Source of the DNA: Bdellovibrionales bacterium
GTDB lineage: Bacteria > Bdellovibrionota > UBA1018 > CAIMNF01
Direction: 5' to 3'
NCBI GenBank assembly: GCA_018266375.1
Contig: JAFEAO010000003.1
Location: 127,578 to 191,577 of the forward strand
Length of the DNA: 64,000 nucleotides
In this document: positions 36,003 through 44,433 of the stretch, piece by piece
Position numbering within the stretch: position 1 is the stretch's first letter
Layout: each line of letters opens with the position of its first letter
Translations under genes and position numbers: made by a program
Notes under the pieces: generated by a model
What the model was told of the DNA's origin: nothing
The model's input: only the letters and a program-made list of their open reading frames with translations
Database searches by the model: none

Positions 36003-36773
36003 TTAAATTCGTTCTACGGTGTTCTGCGAGGTAGTAAAGTCTTTGCGAACCCACTGACCGTTTTGTCCTCGAGTATATTTTGAGATTCGTGTCGCGCCCC
36101 AGACGTGGGCCATGCGTCCATCGATGAATTCCGCGGCCATGCCTTCGTCGATGCCGTAACCAATAATGTGCGGATTTTGTTGCACCAATTTATCAAGCGC
36201 CTTTAACATGCGCGGTTCGCGTTTGCGAACCCAAAAATGTTGATCGACGAGTACGCCCGGGAGAAATCCCAAACCCATTGCGGTATACGCGCTGTCGCCG
36301 GTGAGCATTGGGTTAGAAGCGATGGCGGTGCCGGCGCTGGTTCCCCCGATTAAAACGCCGCTCTCGCAGAGACCGCGCAACTGCTGCGCGATACCCGCGG
36401 AGAGGACGTTGTCTATAATCTTGTTTTGATCGCCACCCGGAAAGTAAATCGCGCCGGCGCTGCGAATGACCTGTAAAGCGCTTGAGCTATAGTCTTGGCG
36501 GCGGATGCCCACGACACTCGGGGCGCCCAGGGCTTGAAACTCTTGGGTCATGGTCTTGATAACGTCATCGGGCTCAGCCGTACCCCAAGGTAAAATCACG
36601 AGAGGGTGCACGGTATCGGTGGCGCGAGCGATCACTTCGAGTGCGCCTTTGGGGCGAGTGCCGCCGCCGATTAAAATGAGGTGAGAAGCGGCGAGGCTTG
36701 GAAGTGCAATCAAAGAAGTCAGACAGAGCAGGCCAAATACCAGTACATTTGAGAACAAACCTCGTCTCACCAT
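36003..36773 (-). CDS. Secreted cyanophycinase-like peptidase (S51)
   Basis: Exported serine exopeptidase of the S51 family, 256 aa. Signal peptide residues 1-29 (ending SLAAS), then the fold start LILIGGG. The nucleophile elbow is GGTSAGTA with S146; FPGGDQ (111-116) and VDQHFWVRKREPRM (176-189) supply the other active-site and specificity elements seen in cyanophycinases. It should cleave Asp-type or isoaspartyl peptides; a cyanophycin synthetase is not in the window. GGGGGA lies five bases before the ATG. Peptidase E is the alternative, but it is cytoplasmic and shorter. Confidence 0.85.
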   Translation of the reverse strand: MVRRGLFSNVLVFGLLCLTSLIALPSLAASHLILIGGGTRPKGALEVIARATDTVHPLVILPWGTAEPDDVIKTMTQEFQALGAPSVVGIRRQDYSSSALQVIRSAGAIYFPGGDQNKIIDNVLSAGIAQQLRGLCESGVLIGGTSAGTAIASNPMLTGDSAYTAMGLGFLPGVLVDQHFWVRKREPRMLKALDKLVQQNPHIIGYGIDEGMAAEFIDGRMAHVWGATRISKYTRGQNGQWVRKDFTTSQNTVERI

Positions 36774-36986
36774 TCAATCCCCCATGATCCCATAGTTGAC
36801 CGACGTTATCCGAGACGCTGTCCGCTGTAAATGACCCAATTCTAGGAATGTGTTTTTACATAAATATGAACTGTCGAATTGAATCGAATCATTAAAAAAT
36901 AACGCCACATATAGATAATGTCTTTGTTACTGCATTCTGGTGAACTATAATCCGAGCGCGTTTGATTTCAGCCACGAGCGACGTGC

Positions 36987-38726
36987 TTAAGGATTCGGTG
37001 TGCCATCCGGGATCGCATTCAGAAGCGGATCGCTTGGAGGGTTTGGATGGTCCTCGGTCACCGGCGCATCGTCTTTAAAGCTATCCGTTGCGAAAGGGTC
37101 GGCCGATACCGGAGGTGCATCAAGCGAACTGTCGGTCGATCCGGTCGAGGCTGGTGGCTCGGCTGGGGAATTCACCGTCGGTGGCGGATCTTTCGGAGCC
37201 GGCGGAGATTTCGGTTCGTCGAGAATATTATCGTTCGGCGCCGGGGTCGGGCCTCCGATCGGTTTATCGCCTTTCGGTCCGGATTCGTCGTTCGGACCTT
37301 TCTCGCGGCCGATTTCGACTGCTCGTCGGACGTTATCGTTGACTTCCACTTTTTGAATGTCGTCAGCAGCGTAAGAGGTACTTTGGAATTCGTCATTGGC
37401 GTTAGACTCTTCGCTCGATGCGTTCTCGAGTTGGCGGAGATCGCGATCTTCCTGAGCGCCTACGCCCTGAGTAGGATCCATTTTATCGAGCTCATCCAGG
37501 TTATCGCTCGATTTTTCCTGCAGCGAGCTTTGCAAGCCCAAGTGTTTGTTGAGATCGCTGACATCGGTAAGCGTAACCATCTCATCGCCGCGATGAAGGG
37601 GCGAGCGCGCGTTCAGGACGATAGCGGTTGAAAACCGTTCCTTGGCTTCGATGACTTTCATTTCGGCCTCAACCAAGAAGTCCGCGCTCGAGAGTTCCTT
37701 TTTGGTGTAAGGGTCGATGTGCTGATAGTGCCGGAAAATCATCCCGGCTTTCACTCCGTCGTCGGTGCCGGCATCGAGATACACGATGCGATCGCCGGCG
37801 ATGTTATAACTTTTTTCGTCCTCACCTTCGATGATCGAAGCCGGGATTGCCGCCGGCGCCGGAATCGGATCCGGAATTTTGAGCTGTTTTACTTCCTGGA
37901 TCAATACTAAGTCGCGAGTGATCGGAGTGTAGGCCTGAGTGATCGTACCGACAAACACTTGGTCGCGAACGCCGACGATGCGGATCTTGCCCTTAAGACG
38001 GTATAAAAACCCGACGCGGCCATCCCGGTGAGACCAGAGACGTTCCGCGTCCTCGGTGATGGAGTACACGCCACCGACTTGCAACTCCTCCTCAGCGTGA
38101 ATCATGACTTGCTCGCCGATCAGGAACGCTCCGTGCTCGGTCCGGCCGCCCGTGATTTCGCCCAAGATCGCAAGGCGATCCGAAGCGACGGTTGCAGGCA
38201 TGTTGATCGTGTTTTTGTAGCGGATACCGACGCGGCTCCGACGGTCGAAACCGTCCGGATCGATTTGAGGCGGCATTTTGAACACGAAGGTTTCCCAGCG
38301 CTGTTTCGGAAGAAGCTGCCATTCGGTCGAGTACCCGCGGCGGCCTTGGGTGCCTTTTTTGTGAAGAGATCCGTTTTTGCTCGATTTGGAGTTTTTGTAT
38401 TCGTACTCGATGTCGCTGTTGTCGGCGAGTTGATCTCCGTCGGCCAAATCAAGATCGGTTCCGTCGAGGAGGCGTAAGCGCTGGCCCGGATAAATCAAAT
38501 CCGGATTGGCGATGATCGCTTTGTTCGCTTCCCACAGGTCTTTAAATTTATCCCAGGTACCATAGAGTCTTTTCGCGATCGCGGAGAGAGAATCACCGCG
38601 AATGATGTTGTAAAGTTTTGAATCCGCAGCCGCGCTTGCGCTGCTGATCGGACAACTTGCGCCGGCAACCGCGACAAGCGCGGCAAGGATTCGTGATTTA
38701 GGGAGATTGCCGCGCTTTGGTTTCAT
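36987..38726 (-). CDS. LysM-domain envelope protein
   Basis: Exported protein of 579 aa, signal peptide 1-33. LysM peptidoglycan-binding domain at residues 38-86 (YNIIRGDSLSAIAKRLYG and NPDLIYPGQRLRLL). The middle has an unassigned beta-rich region (about 140-390) including GDRIVYLDAGTDDGVKAGM. The last 150 residues are acidic, then Pro-rich (KSPPAPKDPPPTVNSP). No catalytic residues are evident. It overlaps the upstream TPR lipoprotein gene by ATGA, so they are one transcription unit and probably act together at the cell wall. Confidence 0.82.
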   Translation of the reverse strand: MKPKRGNLPKSRILAALVAVAGASCPISSASAAADSKLYNIIRGDSLSAIAKRLYGTWDKFKDLWEANKAIIANPDLIYPGQRLRLLDGTDLDLADGDQLADNSDIEYEYKNSKSSKNGSLHKKGTQGRRGYSTEWQLLPKQRWETFVFKMPPQIDPDGFDRRSRVGIRYKNTINMPATVASDRLAILGEITGGRTEHGAFLIGEQVMIHAEEELQVGGVYSITEDAERLWSHRDGRVGFLYRLKGKIRIVGVRDQVFVGTITQAYTPITRDLVLIQEVKQLKIPDPIPAPAAIPASIIEGEDEKSYNIAGDRIVYLDAGTDDGVKAGMIFRHYQHIDPYTKKELSSADFLVEAEMKVIEAKERFSTAIVLNARSPLHRGDEMVTLTDVSDLNKHLGLQSSLQEKSSDNLDELDKMDPTQGVGAQEDRDLRQLENASSEESNANDEFQSTSYAADDIQKVEVNDNVRRAVEIGREKGPNDESGPKGDKPIGGPTPAPNDNILDEPKSPPAPKDPPPTVNSPAEPPASTGSTDSSLDAPPVSADPFATDSFKDDAPVTEDHPNPPSDPLLNAIPDGTPNP

Positions 38727-39688
38727 GTCGATTCAGCCTCGTTGCCGGATGCTTTTGGAGCGCTCGGGGCTACCGGCGCAGTCGGAGTTTCGGGACGCGC
38801 AACGGGAGACTTTTCTTCGCGAGGCTCGGCTTCGATTTTGCTGTCGAGCTTCGCGGTTGAGAGTGACGCCTGGAGCGCTTGAGGCGAGTTCGGGAACGTG
38901 CCGATCAGTTTTTGCCGATAGTAAGTCACGCGCGCCGGTTTTTTGAGCGCAACCGAAACGTCGAGAAGAGCAAGCAAGGTATCCGGAACGTAATTGGAAT
39001 GAGGGTAGGACACCAAACCCCGACTGAGTTCTTCTTCCGCGCGCGAATATTCCTTCTGTTTTACGTAGCCCATACCGACGTAATACTGAGCCGCCGGAGC
39101 GAGCGCGTGATCGGGAGCTTCTTTGACGAAAGACACGAACTCCACGGTCGAGTCGGTGTAGCGGTTCGAATCGTACATGATCTTTGCTTCGCGATAGCGA
39201 TCGATGTTTTCGTCTTGAGCGAATTTGACCGGAGTCTTCGATGTCGGCACTACCTTCGCGGAGGCAGCCGGGATTTTCACGTCGACGATCGGTAGTTCCT
39301 TGTCGAGGCTCTCATTGGCTTCGGCAGTAGGGCGGTCCGACTTGCGGCCCGGGATCACCGGGCTTGAGCCTGAACCCGGAGCCGCACCGTTTTCAATGTT
39401 GATCTTTTCGTTCAGGGCGTCGATCCGAGTTTCCAGGTCGACGATCTTTTCGCGTAACTTTTGGATTTGCTCTTTCTCTGTAAGCTCATCGGCTTTAGCG
39501 TCCCGATCGTCGGCCGCGTCCTTTTCAGACGGTACTGTCGGCGGCGTCTTTGCGTCGCCTGTCTTCGGGTTCAGGTCGGGGCGGCTGGCACAACCCGGTG
39601 CCAGAAGCACCGCAACGAGCGCGGCTAAGAAAGTGAAAGAACGGAGATTACGGACTTGTGTACAGCTTGATGAGCGGCCAAATTCCAT
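38723..39688 (-). CDS. TPR lipoprotein, YbgF/CpoB-like
   Basis: Envelope lipoprotein of about 321 aa, with lipobox LAPGC near residue 32. An N-terminal coiled coil follows (EKEQIQKLREKIVDLETRID), then a linker and TPR repeats from about residue 165 (YREAKIMYDSNRYTDSTVEF, YYVGMGYVKQKEYSRAEEEL). This coiled-coil plus TPR arrangement is that of CpoB/YbgF, which coordinates peptidoglycan synthesis with outer-membrane constriction, although the neighbouring tol-pal genes are absent. The start is taken at ATG 39688, with an in-frame option at 39751. Translationally coupled to the LysM gene. Confidence 0.75.
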   Translation of the reverse strand: MEFGRSSSCTQVRNLRSFTFLAALVAVLLAPGCASRPDLNPKTGDAKTPPTVPSEKDAADDRDAKADELTEKEQIQKLREKIVDLETRIDALNEKINIENGAAPGSGSSPVIPGRKSDRPTAEANESLDKELPIVDVKIPAASAKVVPTSKTPVKFAQDENIDRYREAKIMYDSNRYTDSTVEFVSFVKEAPDHALAPAAQYYVGMGYVKQKEYSRAEEELSRGLVSYPHSNYVPDTLLALLDVSVALKKPARVTYYRQKLIGTFPNSPQALQASLSTAKLDSKIEAEPREEKSPVARPETPTAPVAPSAPKASGNEAEST

Positions 39689-39729
39689 ATATAGACAGGA
39701 TAACAGGACTTCGCTCTGCGAAAAGTAAA

Positions 39730-39978
39730 ATGTCAGAGAATCCGATATCAAAACTCATGTCTGCCGCCCGCCTCGTGGTTCGTACACGCAAGGAAGATTC
39801 AGCGCTTTTGTACCACATTCTCGAGGCTCACGAAGGCCTGACGGCGTACTCGACGCTGTTTGAGCAAACGCACGCGCTCTATCGCGACGTCGAACTCATC
39901 TTTGTTGAAGAAAATCGCCGCGATGTCATGGCTTTGCTCGAGGATCTTGGCCCGATGGTTGCATTGTCAAGAGAGTGA
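39730..39978 (+). CDS. DUF4911-like small protein
   Basis: Cytoplasmic protein of 82 aa from ATG 39730. The run SALLYHILEAHEGLTAYSTL with a C-terminal REDVxxLLEDL-like helix (RRDVMALLEDLG) fits the DUF4911 family, whose function is unknown. Its stop overlaps the next gene start as ATGA-type coupling (39975-39978). The frame could begin at 39658 but the longer start would overlap the divergent TPR gene. It heads the plus-strand Tad-like genes. Confidence 0.65.
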   Translation: MSENPISKLMSAARLVVRTRKEDSALLYHILEAHEGLTAYSTLFEQTHALYRDVELIFVEENRRDVMALLEDLGPMVALSRE

Positions 39979-40982
39979 CGCTTTTATTCTTCATTGTTTA
40001 TGTAGCGCTCGGGTGGGGGCTCCTTCAACTCGCGCCGATCTTCTCGCGTTTACGCGCGCTGACCTCGGGCCGGCGTGAGGTCGATGTGCTTCGGCACGGT
40101 GTTTTGATTCTGCGCTCGCTTCAGGATCGTCTGGAATCGGGACTCATCCCCGAAAAGCCGGACTGGGAACGAGTGCGGGACGCGGTTCCTGGTCCTTGGG
40201 GTTCGGTATTTTTTCAGACGCTGATGGAGTCGCGCGATCGAGGCGCGCCCGTTCTCCCAAGCCTTGCGCGCATGCAGCGACTGCTCGAGGAGCAAATCAA
40301 GTGGACGACTTCGGCGACGGCGCGGTTGGCGCCCGTAACCGGCCAAGCGGTGCTCTCCTTGTTTTTGGTCCCGCTCTTTAGCGCCGGTTTGTGGTTTTTA
40401 CTTCCGGGTGTGGACGAACAGGCATTTATTTTCGGATCGACGGCGCTCATCGCGATGATGATGGGCCTCGGCGCCTTTTTTTGGATGAGTGAGATGGGCG
40501 AGAGCGCGCGGTTCGGGCAGTTGCCTTCGCGCAAGCGGGGTTGGATCGCAAGCGCGATCATCGCGACCGAGCGGTTGAATGCACTCGTGATGGTGGGTGA
40601 GCCGCCGGATCTGGCGTGGAACGAAGTCTTGATGGAGTTGCAGGCGCGCGAGCCGGAACTGGCGCAAGTTTGGGGCAGTTTGGTTTGGAGCGAGTCGGCT
40701 CCCGCGACAACGGGCCGGAACGCGAGCGAGCAAATTTTATCGCGACTCGGGCAGGAGATCCGTCGATTGATTCAGACAAGCCTCATCGAAGGGCAGGGCA
40801 CGCTGGAGCGGATCGAGGCTCTGCAACGGACCTGGATGGCCGACCTCCGCGGTCGGATCGAGCAAGAACTCGCGAGACTGGGGAACCAGGGGCTAAAGCC
40901 TTTGTTTTTGCTCGTCATGCCCGCGATTGTCCTCGTGATGGCGGTCGGGATGGGTATCTCCGTGCAGGGGATGTTGCAATGA
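39975..40982 (+). CDS. TadB/TadC-like type II secretion F-domain membrane protein
   Basis: Inner-membrane platform protein of 335 aa for a Tad/Flp-type apparatus. Membrane segments lie at 1-18, about 125-150, about 155-175 and 310-332. The helical cytoplasmic part with ELARMQRLLEEQ-like and LEALQRTWMADLRGRIEQEL stretches and the ending LKPLFLLVMPAIVLVMAVGMG follow T2SF/TadC proteins. The cognate ATPase and secretin lie on the other strand at 41.9-44.4 kb. Only one T2SF protein is present here where Tad loci usually have two. GTG/ATG overlap couples it to the genes on both sides. Confidence 0.72.
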   Translation: MTLLFFIVYVALGWGLLQLAPIFSRLRALTSGRREVDVLRHGVLILRSLQDRLESGLIPEKPDWERVRDAVPGPWGSVFFQTLMESRDRGAPVLPSLARMQRLLEEQIKWTTSATARLAPVTGQAVLSLFLVPLFSAGLWFLLPGVDEQAFIFGSTALIAMMMGLGAFFWMSEMGESARFGQLPSRKRGWIASAIIATERLNALVMVGEPPDLAWNEVLMELQAREPELAQVWGSLVWSESAPATTGRNASEQILSRLGQEIRRLIQTSLIEGQGTLERIEALQRTWMADLRGRIEQELARLGNQGLKPLFLLVMPAIVLVMAVGMGISVQGMLQ

Positions 40983-41125
40983 AGATTCCGCTCAAAACCG
41001 TGGTCGCTCATAGCATCCTTTGGTGGATGGTGTTTGCCTCATTGTTGAGCGGAAAATTTTGGTCGCCGCCCGAGAGTTTACACAAAAGTCTTTCACAGAT
41101 GAAAAATCAGAGACGAAGGCATTGA
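40979..41125 (+). CDS. Small single-pass membrane protein, Tad-linked
   Basis: A 48-aa protein starting with ATGA overlap on the TadB/C-like gene. One hydrophobic helix (about residues 8-24, VVAHSILWWMVFASLLSG) is followed by a basic tail (KNQRRRH). The overlap implies translation with its neighbour; it may be a pilin-like or accessory subunit, but it lacks a prepilin cleavage motif. Its stop codon overlaps the TTGACA of the next promoter. Confidence 0.5.
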   Translation: MKIPLKTVVAHSILWWMVFASLLSGKFWSPPESLHKSLSQMKNQRRRH

Positions 41126-41150
41126 CACGCTGCTTTCAATCCATTACTTT
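41122..41150 (+). promoter_or_regulatory. Sigma-70-type promoter for the triple-repeat protein
   Basis: TTGACA (41122-41127), 17-base spacer, TACTTT (41145-41150), 32 bases before the ATG at 41182. The -35 matches consensus exactly; the -10 matches at four of six positions. Confidence 0.65.
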
Positions 41151-41181
41151 ACATTGCGCCGACAAAGGAAATTAAGAGAGA

Positions 41182-41868
41182 ATGAAAGCACTATTACTTC
41201 TGACCGTTACTTTAACTTCAACCGGCGCATTCGCGCAGCAAACCTCGGGCGACATCGTTCGTGATTCGGCTCAATTGGCGAGTGAGATTCGCCGTGAGTC
41301 TCCGTATCTGACTCGCGCGCAAGCCGCCGCGATCTCTGAAAAGATTCAAGACATCCGCACCATCATTTACGGTGGTAGCAGTGGGTCTGATTTGAATTTG
41401 ACCTGCGTGTCTCGCGACAATGACGGCCGCGATCCATGGGTTCTCGGCGTACGTGACGGCATCAATGTCTCCCGCTTGACCTCTGCGGTGTTTGCAAACA
41501 ACGCGGATTGCACCAGTGCGATCAACAACGCTAAATCTTTCCGCGGTGTCGCGGTGACTTGCGTGTCACGCGATAACGACGGTCGCGCTCCGTTTCAATT
41601 TGCGACCATCGTCAACGACGGCGGCGTAAAAGCAAACAAGGTCGCGAAGTCGATCAGCGGAAGCTACGCCGATTGCCAAGGCACATTGAACCGCGCGTTG
41701 CCTTCAAGCGGCCGCGATCAACTCACTTACTGCACCTCACGCGATAACGACGGGCGTGCTCCGTTTGTAGCGGTGAACCTCGATATCCGTAGCGGCAACG
41801 CTCAAGCGGGTAGCGAGTCGTTCAATGCGATCGATCAGTGCTGGGGCTTTTTGGGTACACGTCTCTAA
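41182..41868 (+). CDS. Exported triple-repeat protein (CxSRDNDGR repeats)
   Basis: Unrecognised 228-aa protein with a signal peptide ending FAQQ. After a helical stretch it has three tandem units of about 50-55 residues starting near C75, C127 and C184. Each begins with a Cys two or three residues before SRDNDGR and contains a second Cys (C110, C165, C219), giving two cysteines per repeat. The DxDGR(D/A)P loop resembles calcium-binding loops. A short hairpin (CTCGCG/CGCGAG, 41871-41884) follows. The gene lies between the two halves of the Tad-like locus but has its own promoter. Confidence 0.72.
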   Translation: MKALLLLTVTLTSTGAFAQQTSGDIVRDSAQLASEIRRESPYLTRAQAAAISEKIQDIRTIIYGGSSGSDLNLTCVSRDNDGRDPWVLGVRDGINVSRLTSAVFANNADCTSAINNAKSFRGVAVTCVSRDNDGRAPFQFATIVNDGGVKANKVAKSISGSYADCQGTLNRALPSSGRDQLTYCTSRDNDGRAPFVAVNLDIRSGNAQAGSESFNAIDQCWGFLGTRL

Positions 41869-41887
41869 GTCTCGCGACCGCGAGTGA

Positions 41888-42895
41888 TTAGACAGTACAA
41901 GTCTGCGACGCAAGTCCTCGGGGATTTTCTCCCGGGGCTTCGTCTTTGAAGAGGACGCGAGTTTGAATCACGTCGCGTTCGCGCCCGTGCACGCGATGGA
42001 TTTGCGTGATCACCCGCTTGCCATCGCGGCGTTCGAGGTGCACGAGCAGCTGAATCCCGTTGACCATTAAGTCTTGAATGAGTGGGATCGGAATTGTTCC
42101 GCGCGCTGCGATCAATGCGAGTAACTCCACCCGCTTCAAAGCATCTCGTGCGGAATTGGCGTGCACCGTCGACATAAAGCCGCGATGCCCGGAGTTCAGC
42201 GCTTGCAAGAGATCGAGCACTTCATCGCCTCGACATTCGCCGACCAAGATCCGATCGGGCCGCATTCTTAGTGTTTGCTTGAAGAGATCGCGCTGAGTGA
42301 CGGCACCATACCCGTCGGCGTTGGCCGTACGAGTAATGAGGTTCAGCGTGTGCGCGTGAGGACTCTGAATCTCGGGCGTGTCTTCGATCGTGATCACCCG
42401 CTCATGGTCGCCGATCCAAGACATGAGGTCGTTCAGGAGCGTCGTTTTACCCGACCCCGTTCCACCGGCAAAGACGATCGACTCGTGATTTTGAACCGCG
42501 AGCTGCAGGATCTTGAACGCGGCTGCGGTTGCCCGCCAGCGTGTCACCGCATTCTCCCGACGCTCCAATGTGCCTCGAGTTTCTTTAAGCGGCAATCGCC
42601 GGAGCGATAGCGCAATCCCGCGAGTCGAGAGCGGGGGGAATGCAATGTGTGCCCGGTGCGTGCAAAAAAATACGGTGTCAACAAACGGATGTTTGGCGTC
42701 CCAGGTTTTTCCACTCGCCGAAAGGTGGTGAAGCACGAAGTCGCGATAAGCTTTTTCGTCCTCGAAAATCTCGGCACCCGAGTATGGACTCATTCCAGCG
42801 CCCGCGTCGAAGTAAATTTCGTGATGATCGTTAAAGCAAATATCCGTCACGTGCGGATCATCGATTAAGGGTTGAAGCGTCGAAGGAATCATCAT
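41888..42895 (-). CDS. CpaF/TadA-type secretion ATPase
   Basis: Hexameric ATPase of the VirB11/CpaF family, about 335 aa, powering a Tad-type pilus or secretion machine from the cytoplasm. Walker A GGTGSGKTT at 144-152; ITIEDTPEIQ supplies the Asp box, and MRPDRILVGECRGDEVLDLL and GHRGFMSTVHANSARDAL are the Walker B and His-box motifs. The N-terminal extension of longer CpaF proteins is missing. The start overlaps the secretin stop as TGATG, with GGAG just upstream. Together with the secretin it forms a two-gene unit. Confidence 0.88.
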   Translation of the reverse strand: MMIPSTLQPLIDDPHVTDICFNDHHEIYFDAGAGMSPYSGAEIFEDEKAYRDFVLHHLSASGKTWDAKHPFVDTVFFCTHRAHIAFPPLSTRGIALSLRRLPLKETRGTLERRENAVTRWRATAAAFKILQLAVQNHESIVFAGGTGSGKTTLLNDLMSWIGDHERVITIEDTPEIQSPHAHTLNLITRTANADGYGAVTQRDLFKQTLRMRPDRILVGECRGDEVLDLLQALNSGHRGFMSTVHANSARDALKRVELLALIAARGTIPIPLIQDLMVNGIQLLVHLERRDGKRVITQIHRVHGRERDVIQTRVLFKDEAPGENPRGLASQTCTV

Positions 42896-44364
42896 CACTC
42901 CAGTGCATTCCAAGGGTAATTGGAGTCGGATCTGAGTTCATCCAGACGGGCTGAGTCCACTGGTCGACGAGGGAGCGGTAAAAATCCGCGCGGCAGGCCG
43001 GACGCCACTCGAGCGATCGGCTCGGCCGGTGGTTCGCGCGAGGGTACTAGGATCGCGACGAGTTCGGAACGTTCGTTTTGAAAATCTTCGGATTTAAAGA
43101 GGGTGCCTAAGATCGGGATGTCAGCGAGCGCGAATACGCCCGTAAAACTTTTGCGCCAATCATCCTGCAACAGTCCCGACAAGAAAAGCGGGCGCCCCAT
43201 CGTCGCATCGACCTGAGTTTTGATCCGGTTACTCTTGATGCCCGGAATCTTGTCGTTGGCGAGGGTGTCGTCGCGATGACTGAGTTCGGTTTCGATGTTG
43301 AGACGCACTTTCTCGCCGCTGTATTCTTTAACGTCGAGTCGGAGGGCGAGCCCGACGCTTTTCCAGGTCACGGTATCGGTGAATTTACTCAGCTGCCGGA
43401 TGGGGAGCTCGCCTCCGGCAAAAAGCTCGGCCTGGCCGGGACAACGTACGACAAGCTCGGGCGAAGAGAGAATCCTTGCTTGTCCTTTTTGAGTCATCGC
43501 TTGAATCGAGAGATCGATGCGGGTCGGACCGCCGAGACTCCAGCCGCTGTCGAAACTCGCGACCTGTAAGCTCATCGGGTGCTCGGTCGGCCATTTGATC
43601 CCGAAACTGTGCATCGCTTGGCGTTTCATCTCGAGCAGGTACACCTTGAAATAGAGTGTCGCATTTTGATCGCGTAGAGTTTGGATATCGAAGTGAGTGA
43701 GCGGGAGAATCGCACGCACTCGGCGTTGCAGGTTTTTTTCGGCATCCGCAGTTGCAACAGTTCCGTGTAAAGATAACCCCGACTCCAAGCTCTCGAGTTC
43801 CACTCGCGGATAGTCGGCCAAAATTTTTAGCAGCGCCGGCTTCTGCGAGCCTACCCATTCCGGCGCAAGTTCGGTCTCGTCGGTGATTTGATCGGCAAAG
43901 CGATCACGCAGTTCAGCGAGGACCTGCCCCTCCCGATTCGACCGAACCACGCCCCGGATCACAAAGTTTTTGCCGGCGTCGATGATCTCAAGAGTTCGCA
44001 AATTCGACAAGGCTTGGAGCAGTTCTCCCGATCGTGTGAGCGTTTTCTTTCGCTCGACTCGGATCAGACGGACCGATGGCACGCCCGTCGCAAGAGATGC
44101 GCCTTCCAAAACTTGGAGCTGCGAAATCCCGGGTTTTACCGCCTTGATCAGGATCTGGCGCTGTATCCGAGTGTGCCGGATTGACTCCCCGCTGACCGAA
44201 AACCGGAGGAGGTGCGGGAACGAGAGCGAGCGCTGCTCGCCTACTTCCAAATACAACGGAGCTTGCTCGACGGATTCCGCCGCAGTAGATTCGAGGGGTT
44301 GGCGGAGTGGGGTTGAGTGAGCTGATGCTTCGAAAAGATAAAACAACAAAATGATCTTTTTCAT
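42895..44364 (-). CDS. CpaC/RcpA-type secretin
   Basis: Outer-membrane secretin of 489 aa for the Tad-type system. Signal peptide 1-16; an N-terminal pilus/BON-like region includes VGEQRSLSFPHLLRFSVSG and NFVIRGVVRSNREGQVL. The secretin core runs from about residue 245 to 445, with VYLLEMKRQAMHSFGIKWP, ILSSPELVVRCPGQAELFAG and ELPIRQ, ending PLFLSGLLQDDW and ILGTLFKSEDFQNERSELVA. It is upstream of, and overlaps, the ATPase gene. No pilotin or prepilin is nearby. Confidence 0.88.
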   Translation of the reverse strand: MKKIILLFYLFEASAHSTPLRQPLESTAAESVEQAPLYLEVGEQRSLSFPHLLRFSVSGESIRHTRIQRQILIKAVKPGISQLQVLEGASLATGVPSVRLIRVERKKTLTRSGELLQALSNLRTLEIIDAGKNFVIRGVVRSNREGQVLAELRDRFADQITDETELAPEWVGSQKPALLKILADYPRVELESLESGLSLHGTVATADAEKNLQRRVRAILPLTHFDIQTLRDQNATLYFKVYLLEMKRQAMHSFGIKWPTEHPMSLQVASFDSGWSLGGPTRIDLSIQAMTQKGQARILSSPELVVRCPGQAELFAGGELPIRQLSKFTDTVTWKSVGLALRLDVKEYSGEKVRLNIETELSHRDDTLANDKIPGIKSNRIKTQVDATMGRPLFLSGLLQDDWRKSFTGVFALADIPILGTLFKSEDFQNERSELVAILVPSREPPAEPIARVASGLPRGFLPLPRRPVDSARLDELRSDSNYPWNALE

Positions 44365-44433
44365 GGCTTGGATTCAAGGAGCAAGATGCGGACCAGTTCG
44401 GGTGAGCACGAAAGATGCATATTTCGCCGGACA

